Positions 1 through 8,767 of a stretch of 39,167 nucleotides of DNA are shown here, piece after piece. The stretch is from Marinibacterium sp. (lineage in GTDB: Bacteria; Pseudomonadota; Alphaproteobacteria; Rhodobacterales; Rhodobacteraceae). Both the position numbers and the translations under genes were made by a program. Each line of letters begins with the position of its first letter. The first letter of the stretch is position 1. Where the stretch lies: the NCBI GenBank assembly GCA_025800215.1, contig JAOXSC010000112.1, forward strand, positions 1-39,167, read 5' to 3'. The notes under the pieces are model-generated. The model was not told where the DNA came from. It did no database searches and saw nothing but the letters and a program-made list of their open reading frames with translations.

Positions 1-1
1 G

Positions 2-976
2 TGGCTGATCGGCGGACGCCGAGGGGATCGCCCGTCGATCCCAAGCGATCTGTCGCAAACGCTGGGTGAGGTCGAAGCAGCAGACGTTGTCGCCGCAGTG
101 AACCATCTGTCGCCTGCGCTTGTGGTGGCCGAATACAGCTCGACCGCGCCTTTGCTGGCGGAATGTGACGTGCCGCTGCGCGCGGTGCTGTTGCATGACG
201 TGTTCGCCCTGAGGGCGCGGGCCTTTGCCGACCACGCGATCCCGCCCGATCATGCGCGCCTGTCGGTTGATCAGGAGCAACGCCGTGTCGCTGCGGCCAA
301 TATCTGCATCTATGCGTCGCTTCGCGAAAAGGCGACGCTGTCCAAGGGGTTGCCAGGGCAAACGCATATCTGGCTGCCGCCGCGGGTTGCCACCTGCGAC
401 TATCCTGAAGAAAGCGATCCCTTTGCGGTCTTTGTCGGAGTGCGCCATGGCGGCAACACCGACTCGTTGCACATGCTTCTGAACGACATCTGGCCCCGCG
501 TGCTCGACCAGCACCCCGAGGCCAAGTTGCGCATCGCGGGCGAGATCTGCGAAGCGGTATCCTGCCCGCCTCGCGGTGTCACGTTGCTGGGGCATGTACC
601 GGATCTTGGCTCGGTCGGCGGGCCGGACGCCATTGGCCTTGCCCCCGTGCGCGCGGCAAGCGGGGTCAGCATCAAGGTGGCCAACTATCTGGGGTGCGGC
701 ATGAGCGTTCTGGCCTCGCCGCCAGCGCTGGATGGGTATGACGATACCCTGTCGGACCTGGTGCAGATTGCGGATGATCCCGACAGCTTTGCCGACGCGT
801 TGGTCGCGCTGTTCAAGAATCACACGTTGCGCCGCCAACGCGCGCGTCGGGGGGTCAGAGAATTGCCCGGGCGTTTGGACAATAGAGACATCGTTTCGGT
901 GTTGTCTTCGATGGCAATGCGGGCGGGTGCTGTGGAAAAACCAAAAAGTGAACAGAATTTGACCTGTGCAAGCTGA
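2..976 (+). CDS. Glycosyltransferase, GT4/GT-B type (5' end cut by window)
   Basis: The reading frame is open to the left edge, so the start lies outside; the GTG at 98 is an internal Val codon, not a convincing start. The visible part covers the end of a GT-B N-terminal domain (a stretch reading NHLSPALVVAEYSS, then ALRARAFADHA) and the C-terminal nucleotide-sugar-binding domain. The C-terminal signature PVRAASGVSIKVANYLGCG followed by MSVLASPPALDG is typical of GT4 enzymes that lack the classic E-x7-E pair but keep the loop and 'GxxVLASP' strand. It would add a sugar to a lipid-linked polysaccharide intermediate in the cytoplasm. It precedes the Wzz-like gene by about 300 AT-rich bases, so it probably ends an upstream operon. 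Donor and acceptor cannot be read from sequence. Confidence 0.82.
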   Translation, partial: WLIGGRRGDRPSIPSDLSQTLGEVEAADVVAAVNHLSPALVVAEYSSTAPLLAECDVPLRAVLLHDVFALRARAFADHAIPPDHARLSVDQEQRRVAAANICIYASLREKATLSKGLPGQTHIWLPPRVATCDYPEESDPFAVFVGVRHGGNTDSLHMLLNDIWPRVLDQHPEAKLRIAGEICEAVSCPPRGVTLLGHVPDLGSVGGPDAIGLAPVRAASGVSIKVANYLGCGMSVLASPPALDGYDDTLSDLVQIADDPDSFADALVALFKNHTLRRQRARRGVRELPGRLDNRDIVSVLSSMAMRAGAVEKPKSEQNLTCAS

Positions 977-1284
977 CTCCGGGCGCGGGCTTTGCATATC
1001 CTGGTCTCAGGAAAAAGGATGAGGGTGTCGTTCTCATCAAATTAGATGTGTACTTATTGAATAATTCGTGTCGCCTTTGAGTTTTGTGAAACTTTATGTG
1101 ATGGTTTATTTGTTCTGCTTGGCGATTTGTAATAGGCTGGCTTGGTATATATGTGGTGTTGGGGTTCTGGTATGTTGCTCCGTCTGAATGAAAGCGTTCC
1201 ATCGACGGCCCGTGCGGGTTCGGGTGCGGTCGACGAACAGGGCAGGTCCGGTTTGCGAACCGGTGCTGCCGTCAGGGGGATGGC
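977..1284. promoter_or_regulatory. AT-rich intergenic region upstream of the Wzz-like gene
   Basis: This 308-base gap has no convincing gene. Bases about 1010-1180 are clearly AT-richer than the flanking coding DNA and probably hold the promoter of the 1285 operon. A perfect palindrome TTATT-G-AATAA lies at 1054-1064 and could be an operator. Several weak -10-like hexamers (for example TATATA near 1147) are present but no good -35/-10 pair could be fixed by eye. A Shine-Dalgarno-like GGGGGA sits just before the ATG at 1285. Confidence 0.4.
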
Positions 1285-3549
1285 ATGAACCGGGCGCCGA
1301 ATGGGCTTGGCGACGGACCATCCTTTGGCGCCAACACCCCGCTGAATTGGCCCGAGGCCGAAACGCCGCCTCAGCCCATCGTGGTCCGACCCAAGGATCT
1401 TCTGGGGTTTGTCCGCCGCTGGTGGATGGTGGTGCTGATCACCACCATGATCGCGCTTGGATTTACCGTTGTTTCGCTGCTCAAGGCGACGCCGATCTAT
1501 GTGTCGGGTGCGCAGATGCTTCTTGGCGAGCAGGGGCTTGCGGACAATAGCAGCTTTGACCTGATCGAGGCGCAGGCCATCAGCAATTCGGTGATCGAGG
1601 GCGAGCTTGCCATTCTGCGATCGACCAAGCTGCTGCTGCGCGTCGTCAAACGGCTGGAGCTGGATCAGGACCCCGAATTCAACCCCGCATTGCTGCCACC
1701 CCCGGACCCGACGCCTGTGATGGACGCCGTCAGCGGTGCGGTCGGGGCGGTCCGAAACCGGGTCGAAACCCTGTTGCTGGGCGCAGAAGACGCACCGCCC
1801 CCGGCTGCGCCGCCTTCCGAACCGGTCGAAGCGGCGGAACCTGACGCGGCCAATCTGGGGCCCTACGCGGCCCCGGTCGCGCGTCTGCGACGGGCGGTTT
1901 CGGTCAAGCAGCAGGGCAGTTCGTTTGTGGTGTCGGTGACGGCCAAGTCGCAGGATCCGCGCAAGGCGGCCGCCATCGCCAACACCATGTTCGAAGAATA
2001 TATCGCCTTTCTGACCGACAAACGCTTTGCCGCGGCGCAACGGTTTACCAATTGGCTTGAAGGCCGGGTGACCGAACTGGCGCTGAAATGGGAAGAATCG
2101 GCCAATGACGTGCTGGCGTTTCAGACCCGCATCGAAGGCGAGGCTGACAGCAGCATCCGCCTTGATCAGCAGATGACGGAAATGACGTCGAAACTGGTCG
2201 GGGCCCGTGCCGAGCTTGCGGCGCTGGAAGCGCAGCTTTCAACCCTGCAGAGCACGATTGATGAACAGGGGGTGATTGCGGCCTCGGACCTGCTGTCGAC
2301 CGATGCTATTCAGGTCTTCCGGCAGGATCTGGTCGAGCTGCGGCGCGACCGAACGCGCCTGGTTCAGAGCTTTGGGGAAAGCGCCACTCAGGTGCAGGCC
2401 GTGGATCGCGCCATCGCCGCGACCATGGACAATATCGAAACCGAGGTTGAGCGCGCGCGCGCTCAGATGTCGAGCGCGGCGGCCCAGCAAACCATCAATG
2501 TGCGCGCGCTGCGCGGCAGCCTGCGCGAACTTGAGGCGCGCACGCTGGCCGGTCTCAAGGAGCAGATCCGGCTGGATCAGCTGACCCGCGTGGCCGACGC
2601 CAACCGGCGCGTTTACGAAGAATTCCTGGGCCGCTTCAAGGAAACAAGCGAAATCAAGAACCTGCAGCGCAGTGATGCTGAAATCATCACCTATGCATCG
2701 CCGCCCGGCGCGCCGGACACGCCGCGCAAGAAAGTGGCGCTGGCGCTGGCCACGGTCGGCGGGGTGTTCGCCGGTCTTGCGCTGTCGCTACTGCTTGAAC
2801 TGCGGCGGCGCGGGGCACGGGATGCCGAAGACATCACCCGCCGGACCGGTCTGACGATCTTTGCCCATCTGCCGACACTGGCGCGCACCATCACCGCGCA
2901 GCGCCTGGCGCAGCGGTTGCAGGGGGCGCGCTCGGAACGGGTGGCGATGGCCGCGCGCGACGTGCAGCGCAATATTGATCTGGTGAGCGATCAGCCGGCA
3001 CAGATGATCGTGATTGCCCGCCGCGAAGGGGACGACTCGGGCGTCACCTTGGCCATGATCCTGGCCTGGAGCTATGCCAAACTGGGGCGCAGCTGTCTGC
3101 TGGTTGATGCCGATATTCGCACCGCCGCCCTGTCGGACCGGTTCGCCCATCCCAAAGAGGCGCATATCGTCTCGGCGCTTTATGGGGAGCGCCCGGTCGA
3201 AGACTGCATCATCGCGTCGACCCCGCTTGGCGTGTCGCTTCTGCCTGCGGTGCGCTCCAGCGCGGATCCCGAAATGATCTTCAGCACGAACCGGTCGGCC
3301 GAGATTTTCGAAACGATCCGGGGGCAGAAAGACGTCACCATCGTGCTTGCCCCGCCGCTGTCACGGTCTTCGGATGTGTTTGACCCGTCGATGGAATTCG
3401 ACGTGGCGCTGATGCATGTGGATTCGCGCAATACCGATCGCGGATGGGTTCGCGAAAATATGGGGTATTTCTTTCGCACGGATGCACGAAAACGCGGGGT
3501 CGTTCTGTCGGGATTGGGCAAAGGTTTTGCATTGCGGAAAGGCAATTAA
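1285..3549 (+). CDS. Wzz/GumC-type polysaccharide chain-length protein with degenerate BY-kinase domain
   Basis: A 754-residue inner-membrane protein of the polysaccharide co-polymerase type (ExoP/GumC/Wzc family) that sets chain length and couples Wzy polymerisation to export. Residues 31-80 form the Wzz N-terminal segment with a first membrane helix at about 46-66. A long periplasmic part follows, rich in heptad-like helices (about 260-470), and a second membrane helix at about 484-505. The C-terminal cytoplasmic domain has the fold of a BY tyrosine kinase, and Walker A' is kept (LLVDADIR, Asp608/Asp610). However, the P-loop region reads ARREGDDSGVTL (about 578-589) with no GK[ST], the usual Walker B Asp is replaced (VLAPP, about 687-691), and the C terminus has no tyrosine cluster. 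I infer it is a pseudokinase. The ATG is preceded by GGGGGA at good spacing. It heads the main operon. Confidence 0.88.
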   Translation: MNRAPNGLGDGPSFGANTPLNWPEAETPPQPIVVRPKDLLGFVRRWWMVVLITTMIALGFTVVSLLKATPIYVSGAQMLLGEQGLADNSSFDLIEAQAISNSVIEGELAILRSTKLLLRVVKRLELDQDPEFNPALLPPPDPTPVMDAVSGAVGAVRNRVETLLLGAEDAPPPAAPPSEPVEAAEPDAANLGPYAAPVARLRRAVSVKQQGSSFVVSVTAKSQDPRKAAAIANTMFEEYIAFLTDKRFAAAQRFTNWLEGRVTELALKWEESANDVLAFQTRIEGEADSSIRLDQQMTEMTSKLVGARAELAALEAQLSTLQSTIDEQGVIAASDLLSTDAIQVFRQDLVELRRDRTRLVQSFGESATQVQAVDRAIAATMDNIETEVERARAQMSSAAAQQTINVRALRGSLRELEARTLAGLKEQIRLDQLTRVADANRRVYEEFLGRFKETSEIKNLQRSDAEIITYASPPGAPDTPRKKVALALATVGGVFAGLALSLLLELRRRGARDAEDITRRTGLTIFAHLPTLARTITAQRLAQRLQGARSERVAMAARDVQRNIDLVSDQPAQMIVIARREGDDSGVTLAMILAWSYAKLGRSCLLVDADIRTAALSDRFAHPKEAHIVSALYGERPVEDCIIASTPLGVSLLPAVRSSADPEMIFSTNRSAEIFETIRGQKDVTIVLAPPLSRSSDVFDPSMEFDVALMHVDSRNTDRGWVRENMGYFFRTDARKRGVVLSGLGKGFALRKGN

Positions 3550-3589
3550 CGTATTCGCCTGATATATCGGTGTGCGCGGGGCTTTTACC

Positions 3590-3619
3590 TTGATTTGAAA
3601 CGCAGGTCCGGAATAGTAT
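3590..3619 (+). promoter_or_regulatory. Candidate sigma-70-type promoter
   Basis: TTGATT (3590-3595) and TAGTAT (3614-3619) are separated by 18 bases, 4/6 matches to each consensus hexamer, in the 115-base gap before the GT2 gene at 3665. It could give a secondary transcript start within the cluster. Read by eye only. Confidence 0.3.
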
Positions 3620-3664
3620 CATGAGCAAGTTTTGCGCAATTCGCGCTGTGTTTTTTGTTTAACG

Positions 3665-4603
3665 ATGGCTGTTATGGTTGATTTGTCGGTTGTTATTCCG
3701 ATTCTGAATGAAGAGGAGAGCGTGTATCTTCTCTACCAAAAGATCCTCGAAAGTCTGATGCCCCTGGGCCGCCCGTTCGAGATCATTTTTGTCGATGATG
3801 GATCCACCGACCGCAGCTTTCCCTATCTTCGGCAGATCGCCGACACCGACCCAAGGGTGGTGGTTCTCAAATTCCGCAAGAATGCGGGCCAGACTCCGGC
3901 GATGACGGCCGGGATGGAATATGCGCGGGGCAGGGTGCTGATCACCATGGATGGCGATCTGCAGAATGATCCCGGTGATATTCCGATGATGCTGGCCAAG
4001 CTTGAAGAAGGGTATGATCTGGTGATCGGCTGGCGCATGAACCGGCAGGACAAATGGCTGTCGCGCAAGCTGCCGTCGATGATCGCCAACCGCATCATCG
4101 GGCGGGTGACCGGTATTCCGGTCAAGGACAATGGCTGCTCGCTCAAGGTCTATCGCGCCAGCATGATGAAGCGCGTGCCGCTTTATTCCGACATGCACCG
4201 CTTCATTCCCGCGATGACATTGCCCTATGGCGCACGCATTGCCGAAGTGCCTGTGCGCCACCATGCGCGCCAGTACGGCGCGTCGAAATACGGTTTGTCG
4301 CGGGTGTTCAAGGTGATCCTTGACCTGATCGCGATCAAGACGGTGCTGCGCTTTGCCCGCCAGCCCATGCGGCGGTTTTTTGTGTTTGGCGGGCTGTTGC
4401 TGCTGATCACCCTGATCTGGGCGTCGCAGGTGCCGTGGCGTGCGGCGGCTGAGGGGGGCGGAAATCTGGTGATCCCGGCCACCATGGTGATGCTGATCGG
4501 GTCGCTGTCGGTGTTTCTGTTCATGTGCGGGGCGGTCTGCGCCCTGATTTTCCAGCGCAAGCGCAAGGATGAGTTGAATTGGCTCGGGCATCCGCCGGGC
4601 TGA
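3665..4603 (+). CDS. GT2 polyprenyl-phosphate sugar synthase-like (DPM1/GtrB type)
   Basis: A 312-residue GT2 enzyme of the dolichol/undecaprenyl-phosphate-mannose/glucose synthase type. These transfer a sugar from a nucleotide donor to polyprenyl phosphate at the cytoplasmic face of the membrane. Residues 8-18 give the opening strand (SVVIPILNEEES), Asp44-Asp45 lie in VDDGSTD, and the catalytic DGD (96-98) is in TMDGDLQNDP. The acceptor motif NGCSLKVYR follows. Two C-terminal membrane helices (about 235-255 and 275-300) match GtrB-like members. I chose the ATG at 3665; a TTG at 3632 and an ATG at 3674 are alternatives, none with a strong Shine-Dalgarno. It is followed by a related but degenerate copy. 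Its product could feed one of the GT-C enzymes encoded downstream. Donor sugar unknown. Confidence 0.88.
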   Translation: MAVMVDLSVVIPILNEEESVYLLYQKILESLMPLGRPFEIIFVDDGSTDRSFPYLRQIADTDPRVVVLKFRKNAGQTPAMTAGMEYARGRVLITMDGDLQNDPGDIPMMLAKLEEGYDLVIGWRMNRQDKWLSRKLPSMIANRIIGRVTGIPVKDNGCSLKVYRASMMKRVPLYSDMHRFIPAMTLPYGARIAEVPVRHHARQYGASKYGLSRVFKVILDLIAIKTVLRFARQPMRRFFVFGGLLLLITLIWASQVPWRAAAEGGGNLVIPATMVMLIGSLSVFLFMCGAVCALIFQRKRKDELNWLGHPPG

Positions 4604-4625
4604 GTTTGTGAGATCGGAGTTAACG

Positions 4626-5681
4626 ATGACGGCGCATATGCCCGTGGGTAAGAACGAAACGGCCACCAGCCCGGATCTGTCGGTGCTTGTTGTGGCGGAA
4701 GGTGATGGTCAGGGGCTTGTCGATCTGATCGGCGGGTATCGCGCGGCGCTGGACGGGATGGATCTGTCCTATGAGGTGCTGTTGCTGTTTGATCATGCGG
4801 CACAGCCGCTGGCCGCGCTGGCCCAAGAGATCGCGCAATCCTGGCCTCAGCTGGATCTGAGCCCGCAGCGCCCCTGGACGGATGACGACACCGCGCTTCG
4901 GCTTGGCATCAAGCGGGCGGCGGGGGGCAGCATTCTGGTTCTGCCCGGCTGGCCCGAGATTGATCCCGCCGGTATTCCCGATCTGGTGGCAGCACTGGAT
5001 GACGCCGATATGGTCGCAGCTGAACGTCAGGGGCTTGCCCTGTCGGGGTGGCACAGGCTGCGCAGCCGCATGATCCAGGGGATGCTTGGGCTGCTGTTCA
5101 AGACCCGCATCCGGGATGTGTTCTGCCGCGCGCGTGCCGGGCAGGCCGATGCCATGCGAAAGGTGTCGGAACTGGGTGTGCGGCAGCATTTCCTGCCGGT
5201 GGTGGCGATGTCCGAAGGGTATCACGTGGCCGAGGTGCCGGTGTCGGCGGTGCCCGACCCGGACGGCGCGCGCGTCTATCGGTTCAAGCCGCTGGCCCAT
5301 ATCAGTGCGCTGGTCGACATTCTGACGCTCTATGTCGGACTGAAATTCCTCAAACGTCCCCTGCGGTTCTTTGGTTCGGTCGGGGTGCCGATGATCCTGC
5401 TGGGCAGCCTTGCGATCCTTGTCGTGGTGCTGCAGCGGCTGTTTTTCGAAACCGCGCTGGCAGATCGCCCGGCCATGGTCTTTGCGGTGATGCTGCTGGT
5501 GCTGGGGATCCAGATCGTGGCCCTCGGTCTGGTGGGCGAGATCATCATTTTTGCGTCAAGCCGCCGGATCCGCGACTACGAGATCGACACGATCATCCGG
5601 GGCCGTCTGCCCGAAGGCTCAGAGGCGCTCGATCCCGCTCCGGATCCCGCTATGGGCGAGCTTGGCGAAACGAAACTCTGA
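4626..5681 (+). CDS. Degenerate GT2 paralogue, probably catalytically inactive, with two C-terminal membrane helices
   Basis: This 351-residue protein aligns along its length with the DPM1/GtrB-type GT2 protein just upstream, including the order of the opening strand (SVLVVAEGD), the substrate domain and two C-terminal membrane helices (about 255-285 and 290-320). The catalytic positions are lost: VDDGSTD becomes LFDHAAQP (about 54-61) and MDGDLQND becomes LPGWPEID (106-113), so both the first acidic pair and the DXD motif are gone. It is intact and not frameshifted, which argues for a kept non-catalytic role, for example as a partner of the active enzyme. The ATG at 4626 has GGAG eight bases upstream; a GTG at 4608 is in frame but less likely. 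The gene ends 13 bases before a convergent gene. Confidence 0.8.
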   Translation: MTAHMPVGKNETATSPDLSVLVVAEGDGQGLVDLIGGYRAALDGMDLSYEVLLLFDHAAQPLAALAQEIAQSWPQLDLSPQRPWTDDDTALRLGIKRAAGGSILVLPGWPEIDPAGIPDLVAALDDADMVAAERQGLALSGWHRLRSRMIQGMLGLLFKTRIRDVFCRARAGQADAMRKVSELGVRQHFLPVVAMSEGYHVAEVPVSAVPDPDGARVYRFKPLAHISALVDILTLYVGLKFLKRPLRFFGSVGVPMILLGSLAILVVVLQRLFFETALADRPAMVFAVMLLVLGIQIVALGLVGEIIIFASSRRIRDYEIDTIIRGRLPEGSEALDPAPDPAMGELGETKL

Positions 5682-5694
5682 TCAGGGGCGGAGC

Positions 5695-6480
5695 CTAACC
5701 CAGATGTTTGCGCAATTGCATCGCGATCTGTTGGCGCAGGAAGGTCATCGGCCTTTCAAGCTGGCCATAAGGCGGGGGCGACCCGTGGGTTGCCGCAAGA
5801 TGGCCCGTGAAGCTGGCAAAGGGGCGCGCGGGATCAAGGCGGCCCTGCATCACCACGCCGAAACGCCCGACCTTCTGTGCCTCGCCGGACAGGGGCAGGG
5901 GATCGGTTCCGGCCAGCACCTGCCAGCCCCGTGTTTCGCCCTGCACCAATGCAGAGGGGCGCTTTGTCAAGGACAGGCGCACGCCGCTATCGGCCATCAG
6001 CACCCCGGCGCGCGGCGGCGGCGCATCTGCCAGCGCATCAATCAGCGCGCCGCGCGATCCGGTCCATTTGCCAAAGCCCCAGGGCAGCACCGCCAGCGCC
6101 CCGCTGGCGGGGATTTCATTCAACAGCGCCGTGATCGGGGTGCCGTCAACAAAGCGCGGCGCGTCATCGGGATCAAGGCCAAGCGCCTGCACCTCGAGGC
6201 CTTCGGTACTGACGATCTGCCGACCGGCGACGATCGCGATTTCGGTGCCGTCGCCGCGCCGGGCCATGCGGCTTTGCGGCTCGTCCGTGATCCGGATCTG
6301 CCAGTCGCCCGCCGTCTGGGGCAGGGCGGAAAACCGGTCGGTGCCCGCGATTTCCGACAGCATGAGCATGCCATCTGCGGTGAACCGCTCGGCGGCTGCG
6401 TTCAAAACCTCGTCGATGGCAAAGGCGTCGTGCAGATGCACATGGGCGTCCACATGGTAGGTTTCGCTGTCACGTGTCAT
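5695..6480 (-). CDS. PHP/amidohydrolase-like protein, function unknown
   Basis: A 261-residue protein on the opposite strand to the surrounding operon. Its N terminus reads YHVDAHVHLHDAF, with an HxH metal-binding motif (His13, His15) typical of the PHP and amidohydrolase superfamilies. The remaining metal ligands of those families are not obvious, so the enzyme class stays open. A central segment is PGLAVLPWGFG-like (ASGALAVLPWGFGKW), and the protein has no membrane helix or signal peptide. I took the ATG at 6480 because it is just ahead of the conserved start; an in-frame ATG at 6555 would add 25 residues that look non-conserved and run towards the divergent gene. It separates the Wzz/GT2 part of the cluster from the oxidoreductase-sulfotransferase part. 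A sugar phosphatase or hydrolase role is possible but unproven. Confidence 0.7.
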   Translation of the reverse strand: MTRDSETYHVDAHVHLHDAFAIDEVLNAAAERFTADGMLMLSEIAGTDRFSALPQTAGDWQIRITDEPQSRMARRGDGTEIAIVAGRQIVSTEGLEVQALGLDPDDAPRFVDGTPITALLNEIPASGALAVLPWGFGKWTGSRGALIDALADAPPPRAGVLMADSGVRLSLTKRPSALVQGETRGWQVLAGTDPLPLSGEAQKVGRFGVVMQGRLDPARPFASFTGHLAATHGSPPPYGQLERPMTFLRQQIAMQLRKHLG

Positions 6481-6578
6481 GGCAACCTGCCTGATTCCCG
6501 TTTCGTCCAGCGAACGCGATTTTCCCGCCGCAGGCCAGTGGAAACACCGGCCCATTCCGCGATGACAGGGGGATGCGC

Positions 6579-7805
6579 ATGAGCACGGCCTTTGATCTGA
6601 TCGTGATTGGCGGGGGTATTCACGGGCTCTGCACCGCGATCCGTGCCGGCGAAGCGGGACGGCGCGTGGTGCTGGTTGAACGGGACCGGGTGGGCAGCGG
6701 CGCCAGCAAAGGCTGGTTTCGCATTCTGCATGGCGGGCTGCGCTATTTGCAGACCCTTGACGTGGCGCGTCTGCGCGAATCCGTGCGCGCGCGCCGCTGG
6801 TTCATCCGGGGCTTTCCCGACCAGATCCACCGTCAGAGCTTTCTGATGCCGCTCTACAATCGCGGCCTGAAGCGCCCGGATGTTTTTCGCGCCGCCTTTC
6901 TGGCCGAAACGCTGCTGGCCGCAGGGCGCAATCGGGGGGTGCGGGATGGATTGCACTTTGACACCGGGCAGGTGCTGACGGCTGACGCGGTGGTGGCGCG
7001 CTATCCCGGAGTGGACCGGGCGGGTCTCAGGGGCGGCGCGCTCTGGAACGAGGCAACCGTGCCTGATGACACGGCCCTGGTAACGGCGCTGGTGGCGCGC
7101 GCGCTGCGGGCAGGCGTCATCCTGCACGAAGGCTGGCAGGCCGAGGATCTGATCACCACCCAAGGGGCCGTGCGGGGCCTGTGTACCCGCCAGCGTAACA
7201 GCGGCGCCCAACAGCAGTTCGATGCGCCCTGCGTGATCAATCAGGCCGGCGCCTGGGCGGGGGCGCTTGCGGACAAGCTTGGCGGTGAGGCCTTTCCGGG
7301 CCATGTGGCGTTGGCGTTCAACCTGCTTTTCGATCTGCCCGCGCCGTCTCGTGACGGGCTGGCGCTGATGCCGCCTGCGGGCCAGGGGGATATGCTGTAC
7401 CTTTATCCCGATGGCGGGCGCTGTTTTGCGGGCACGCGCTATGTGCCGCTGGATGCGCATCCGGGGGATCATGCGCCCGCGCCGGACGCCCGTCAGATTG
7501 CCGATTTTCTGGACATGTTGAACGCCGCTGCCCCCGGCCTTGGCGCGCGGCCCGAGCATGTCTGCGGGGTCACCCACGGGCTGTTGCCGGTGCGCGTACA
7601 GGGTGGTGTGGATCTTTTGAAAAGCGATCTGATCATCGACCATGGGCGCGCGGGTGGTCCGGGCGGGTTCTTCAGCGTGCGCAGCATCAAATACACCACC
7701 GCGCCGGTGCTGGCCGCACGGGTGCTGGCCCGCGCCGGGCTGACGCGCGCGCGGGCACCTGAAACCGGGCGCCCCATTGGCGGCGCGAAAGTGAGCCCGC
7801 CATGA
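6579..7805 (+). CDS. GlpD-like FAD-dependent oxidoreductase (DAO fold)
   Basis: A 408-residue flavoprotein of the glycerol-3-phosphate dehydrogenase (GlpD) / D-amino-acid-oxidase fold. The FAD dinucleotide motif is GGGIHG (11-16) in a leading beta-alpha-beta unit, and the GlpD signature FRILHGGLRYLQ lies at about 47-58. It is about 100 residues shorter than typical GlpD because the C-terminal helical domain (DAO_C) is missing. In a polysaccharide cluster it is more likely to oxidise a polyol or sugar-linked substrate, such as a glycerol phosphate or lipid-linked sugar, than to serve glycerol catabolism; that is inference. The ATG at 6579 is chosen because CAGGGGG ends six bases before it, whereas the ATG at 6573 abuts that element. 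It shares an ATGA overlap with the next gene. Confidence 0.82.
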   Translation: MSTAFDLIVIGGGIHGLCTAIRAGEAGRRVVLVERDRVGSGASKGWFRILHGGLRYLQTLDVARLRESVRARRWFIRGFPDQIHRQSFLMPLYNRGLKRPDVFRAAFLAETLLAAGRNRGVRDGLHFDTGQVLTADAVVARYPGVDRAGLRGGALWNEATVPDDTALVTALVARALRAGVILHEGWQAEDLITTQGAVRGLCTRQRNSGAQQQFDAPCVINQAGAWAGALADKLGGEAFPGHVALAFNLLFDLPAPSRDGLALMPPAGQGDMLYLYPDGGRCFAGTRYVPLDAHPGDHAPAPDARQIADFLDMLNAAAPGLGARPEHVCGVTHGLLPVRVQGGVDLLKSDLIIDHGRAGGPGGFFSVRSIKYTTAPVLAARVLARAGLTRARAPETGRPIGGAKVSPP

Positions 7806-8767
7806 CCCATCAAGGATCAATCATCGCAACACGGTTTCCCGATTTCATCATCGGCGGTGCGCCCAAATGCGGCACGACATCGCTGCATTTTATTCTGTGC
7901 CAGAACCCGGCCATCGGCATGCCCGACAATGAGATCCACTATTTCGACGCCGATGATCCCGTGGCGCATCCCGATTTCCTGTTTGTCGACAAGGGCAGGC
8001 TGAACTGGTTCGACCCGCGCGCGGCGCAGCAGGACAATCTGAATTGGTACGCGTCCCGCTTTGCCCCGTTTCGCGATGCCCCCGTGGTGGGCGAAGATTC
8101 CACCACCTACCTGTTTTCCGATTCCGCCCCGCCCCGCATCAAGGCGCTGCTGCCGGATGTGCGGCTGATCTTTCTGCTGCGCGATCCGGTCAAACGTGCC
8201 TATTCGCAATACTGGCATCTGATGAGCACCGCGCGCCTGTCATGCAGCTTCGAAGCCGCATTGACGCGCCATGTCTCGATCATCCTTGGATCGACCTATG
8301 CGCCGTTTCTCAGGCGGTATCTGGATGTGTTCGGCCCCGATCAGGTGCGCATCGCGGTGTTCGAAGATTTCCTTCACGACAAACAGGGATTTATCGACGG
8401 GATCACCGATTATGTGGGGGCCCCCCGCATGTCGCTTGAGACCGCCGACACCTGGTTCAACCGCACGCTTTACCCTGATCGCCCCGGCCTGCAGCGCATG
8501 GCCAACCGGCTGGGGCGCGCGATCGTGCGCGGGCGGTATCGCAACCATATGGGACAGCGACAGGGCCTGTCCGAGCGGCTGCGCAACAAGACCCATTACT
8601 ACTGGTTCCGCCATGTGAACCCGCGCCTGCTGCGCGTGCCCAAGGCCCCCGCCATGCGCGACGACACCGCGCAATACCTGGCCCAGCACCTGTCGGCGCG
8701 CAATGCGGGCCTGTCGGATCTGCTTGGGCGGGACCTGTCGCAGGTCTGGCCCGGGTTCGAAGGGTGA
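7802..8767 (+). CDS. PAPS-dependent sulfotransferase (first of two)
   Basis: A 321-residue member of the sulfotransferase superfamily, which moves sulfate from 3'-phosphoadenosine-5'-phosphosulfate to a hydroxyl or amino group. The 5'-phosphosulfate-binding loop is GGAPKCGTTSL (18-28), and the 3'-phosphate-binding motif is LLRDPVKRAYSQYWH (about 125-139, Arg127 and Ser135). Sheet and helix order otherwise fit the heparan-sulfate-type fold, with length as usual. There is no signal peptide, so it would act in the cytoplasm on a lipid-linked intermediate. It starts inside the stop codon of the GlpD-like gene (ATGA) and its own stop overlaps the next start, so it is translationally coupled. With the second sulfotransferase at 20143 it predicts a sulfated polymer. 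Confidence 0.9.
   Translation: MTHQGSIIATRFPDFIIGGAPKCGTTSLHFILCQNPAIGMPDNEIHYFDADDPVAHPDFLFVDKGRLNWFDPRAAQQDNLNWYASRFAPFRDAPVVGEDSTTYLFSDSAPPRIKALLPDVRLIFLLRDPVKRAYSQYWHLMSTARLSCSFEAALTRHVSIILGSTYAPFLRRYLDVFGPDQVRIAVFEDFLHDKQGFIDGITDYVGAPRMSLETADTWFNRTLYPDRPGLQRMANRLGRAIVRGRYRNHMGQRQGLSERLRNKTHYYWFRHVNPRLLRVPKAPAMRDDTAQYLAQHLSARNAGLSDLLGRDLSQVWPGFEG

Noticed and set aside
1188-1550. 120-codon plus-strand frame overlapping the start of the Wzz-like gene
   Set aside because: It runs out of frame into the Wzz-like coding region and has no motif; the Wzz start has a proper Shine-Dalgarno.
6477-7820. 447-codon minus-strand frame opposite the GlpD-like gene
   Set aside because: Shadow of a GC-rich gene; no conserved motif on that strand.
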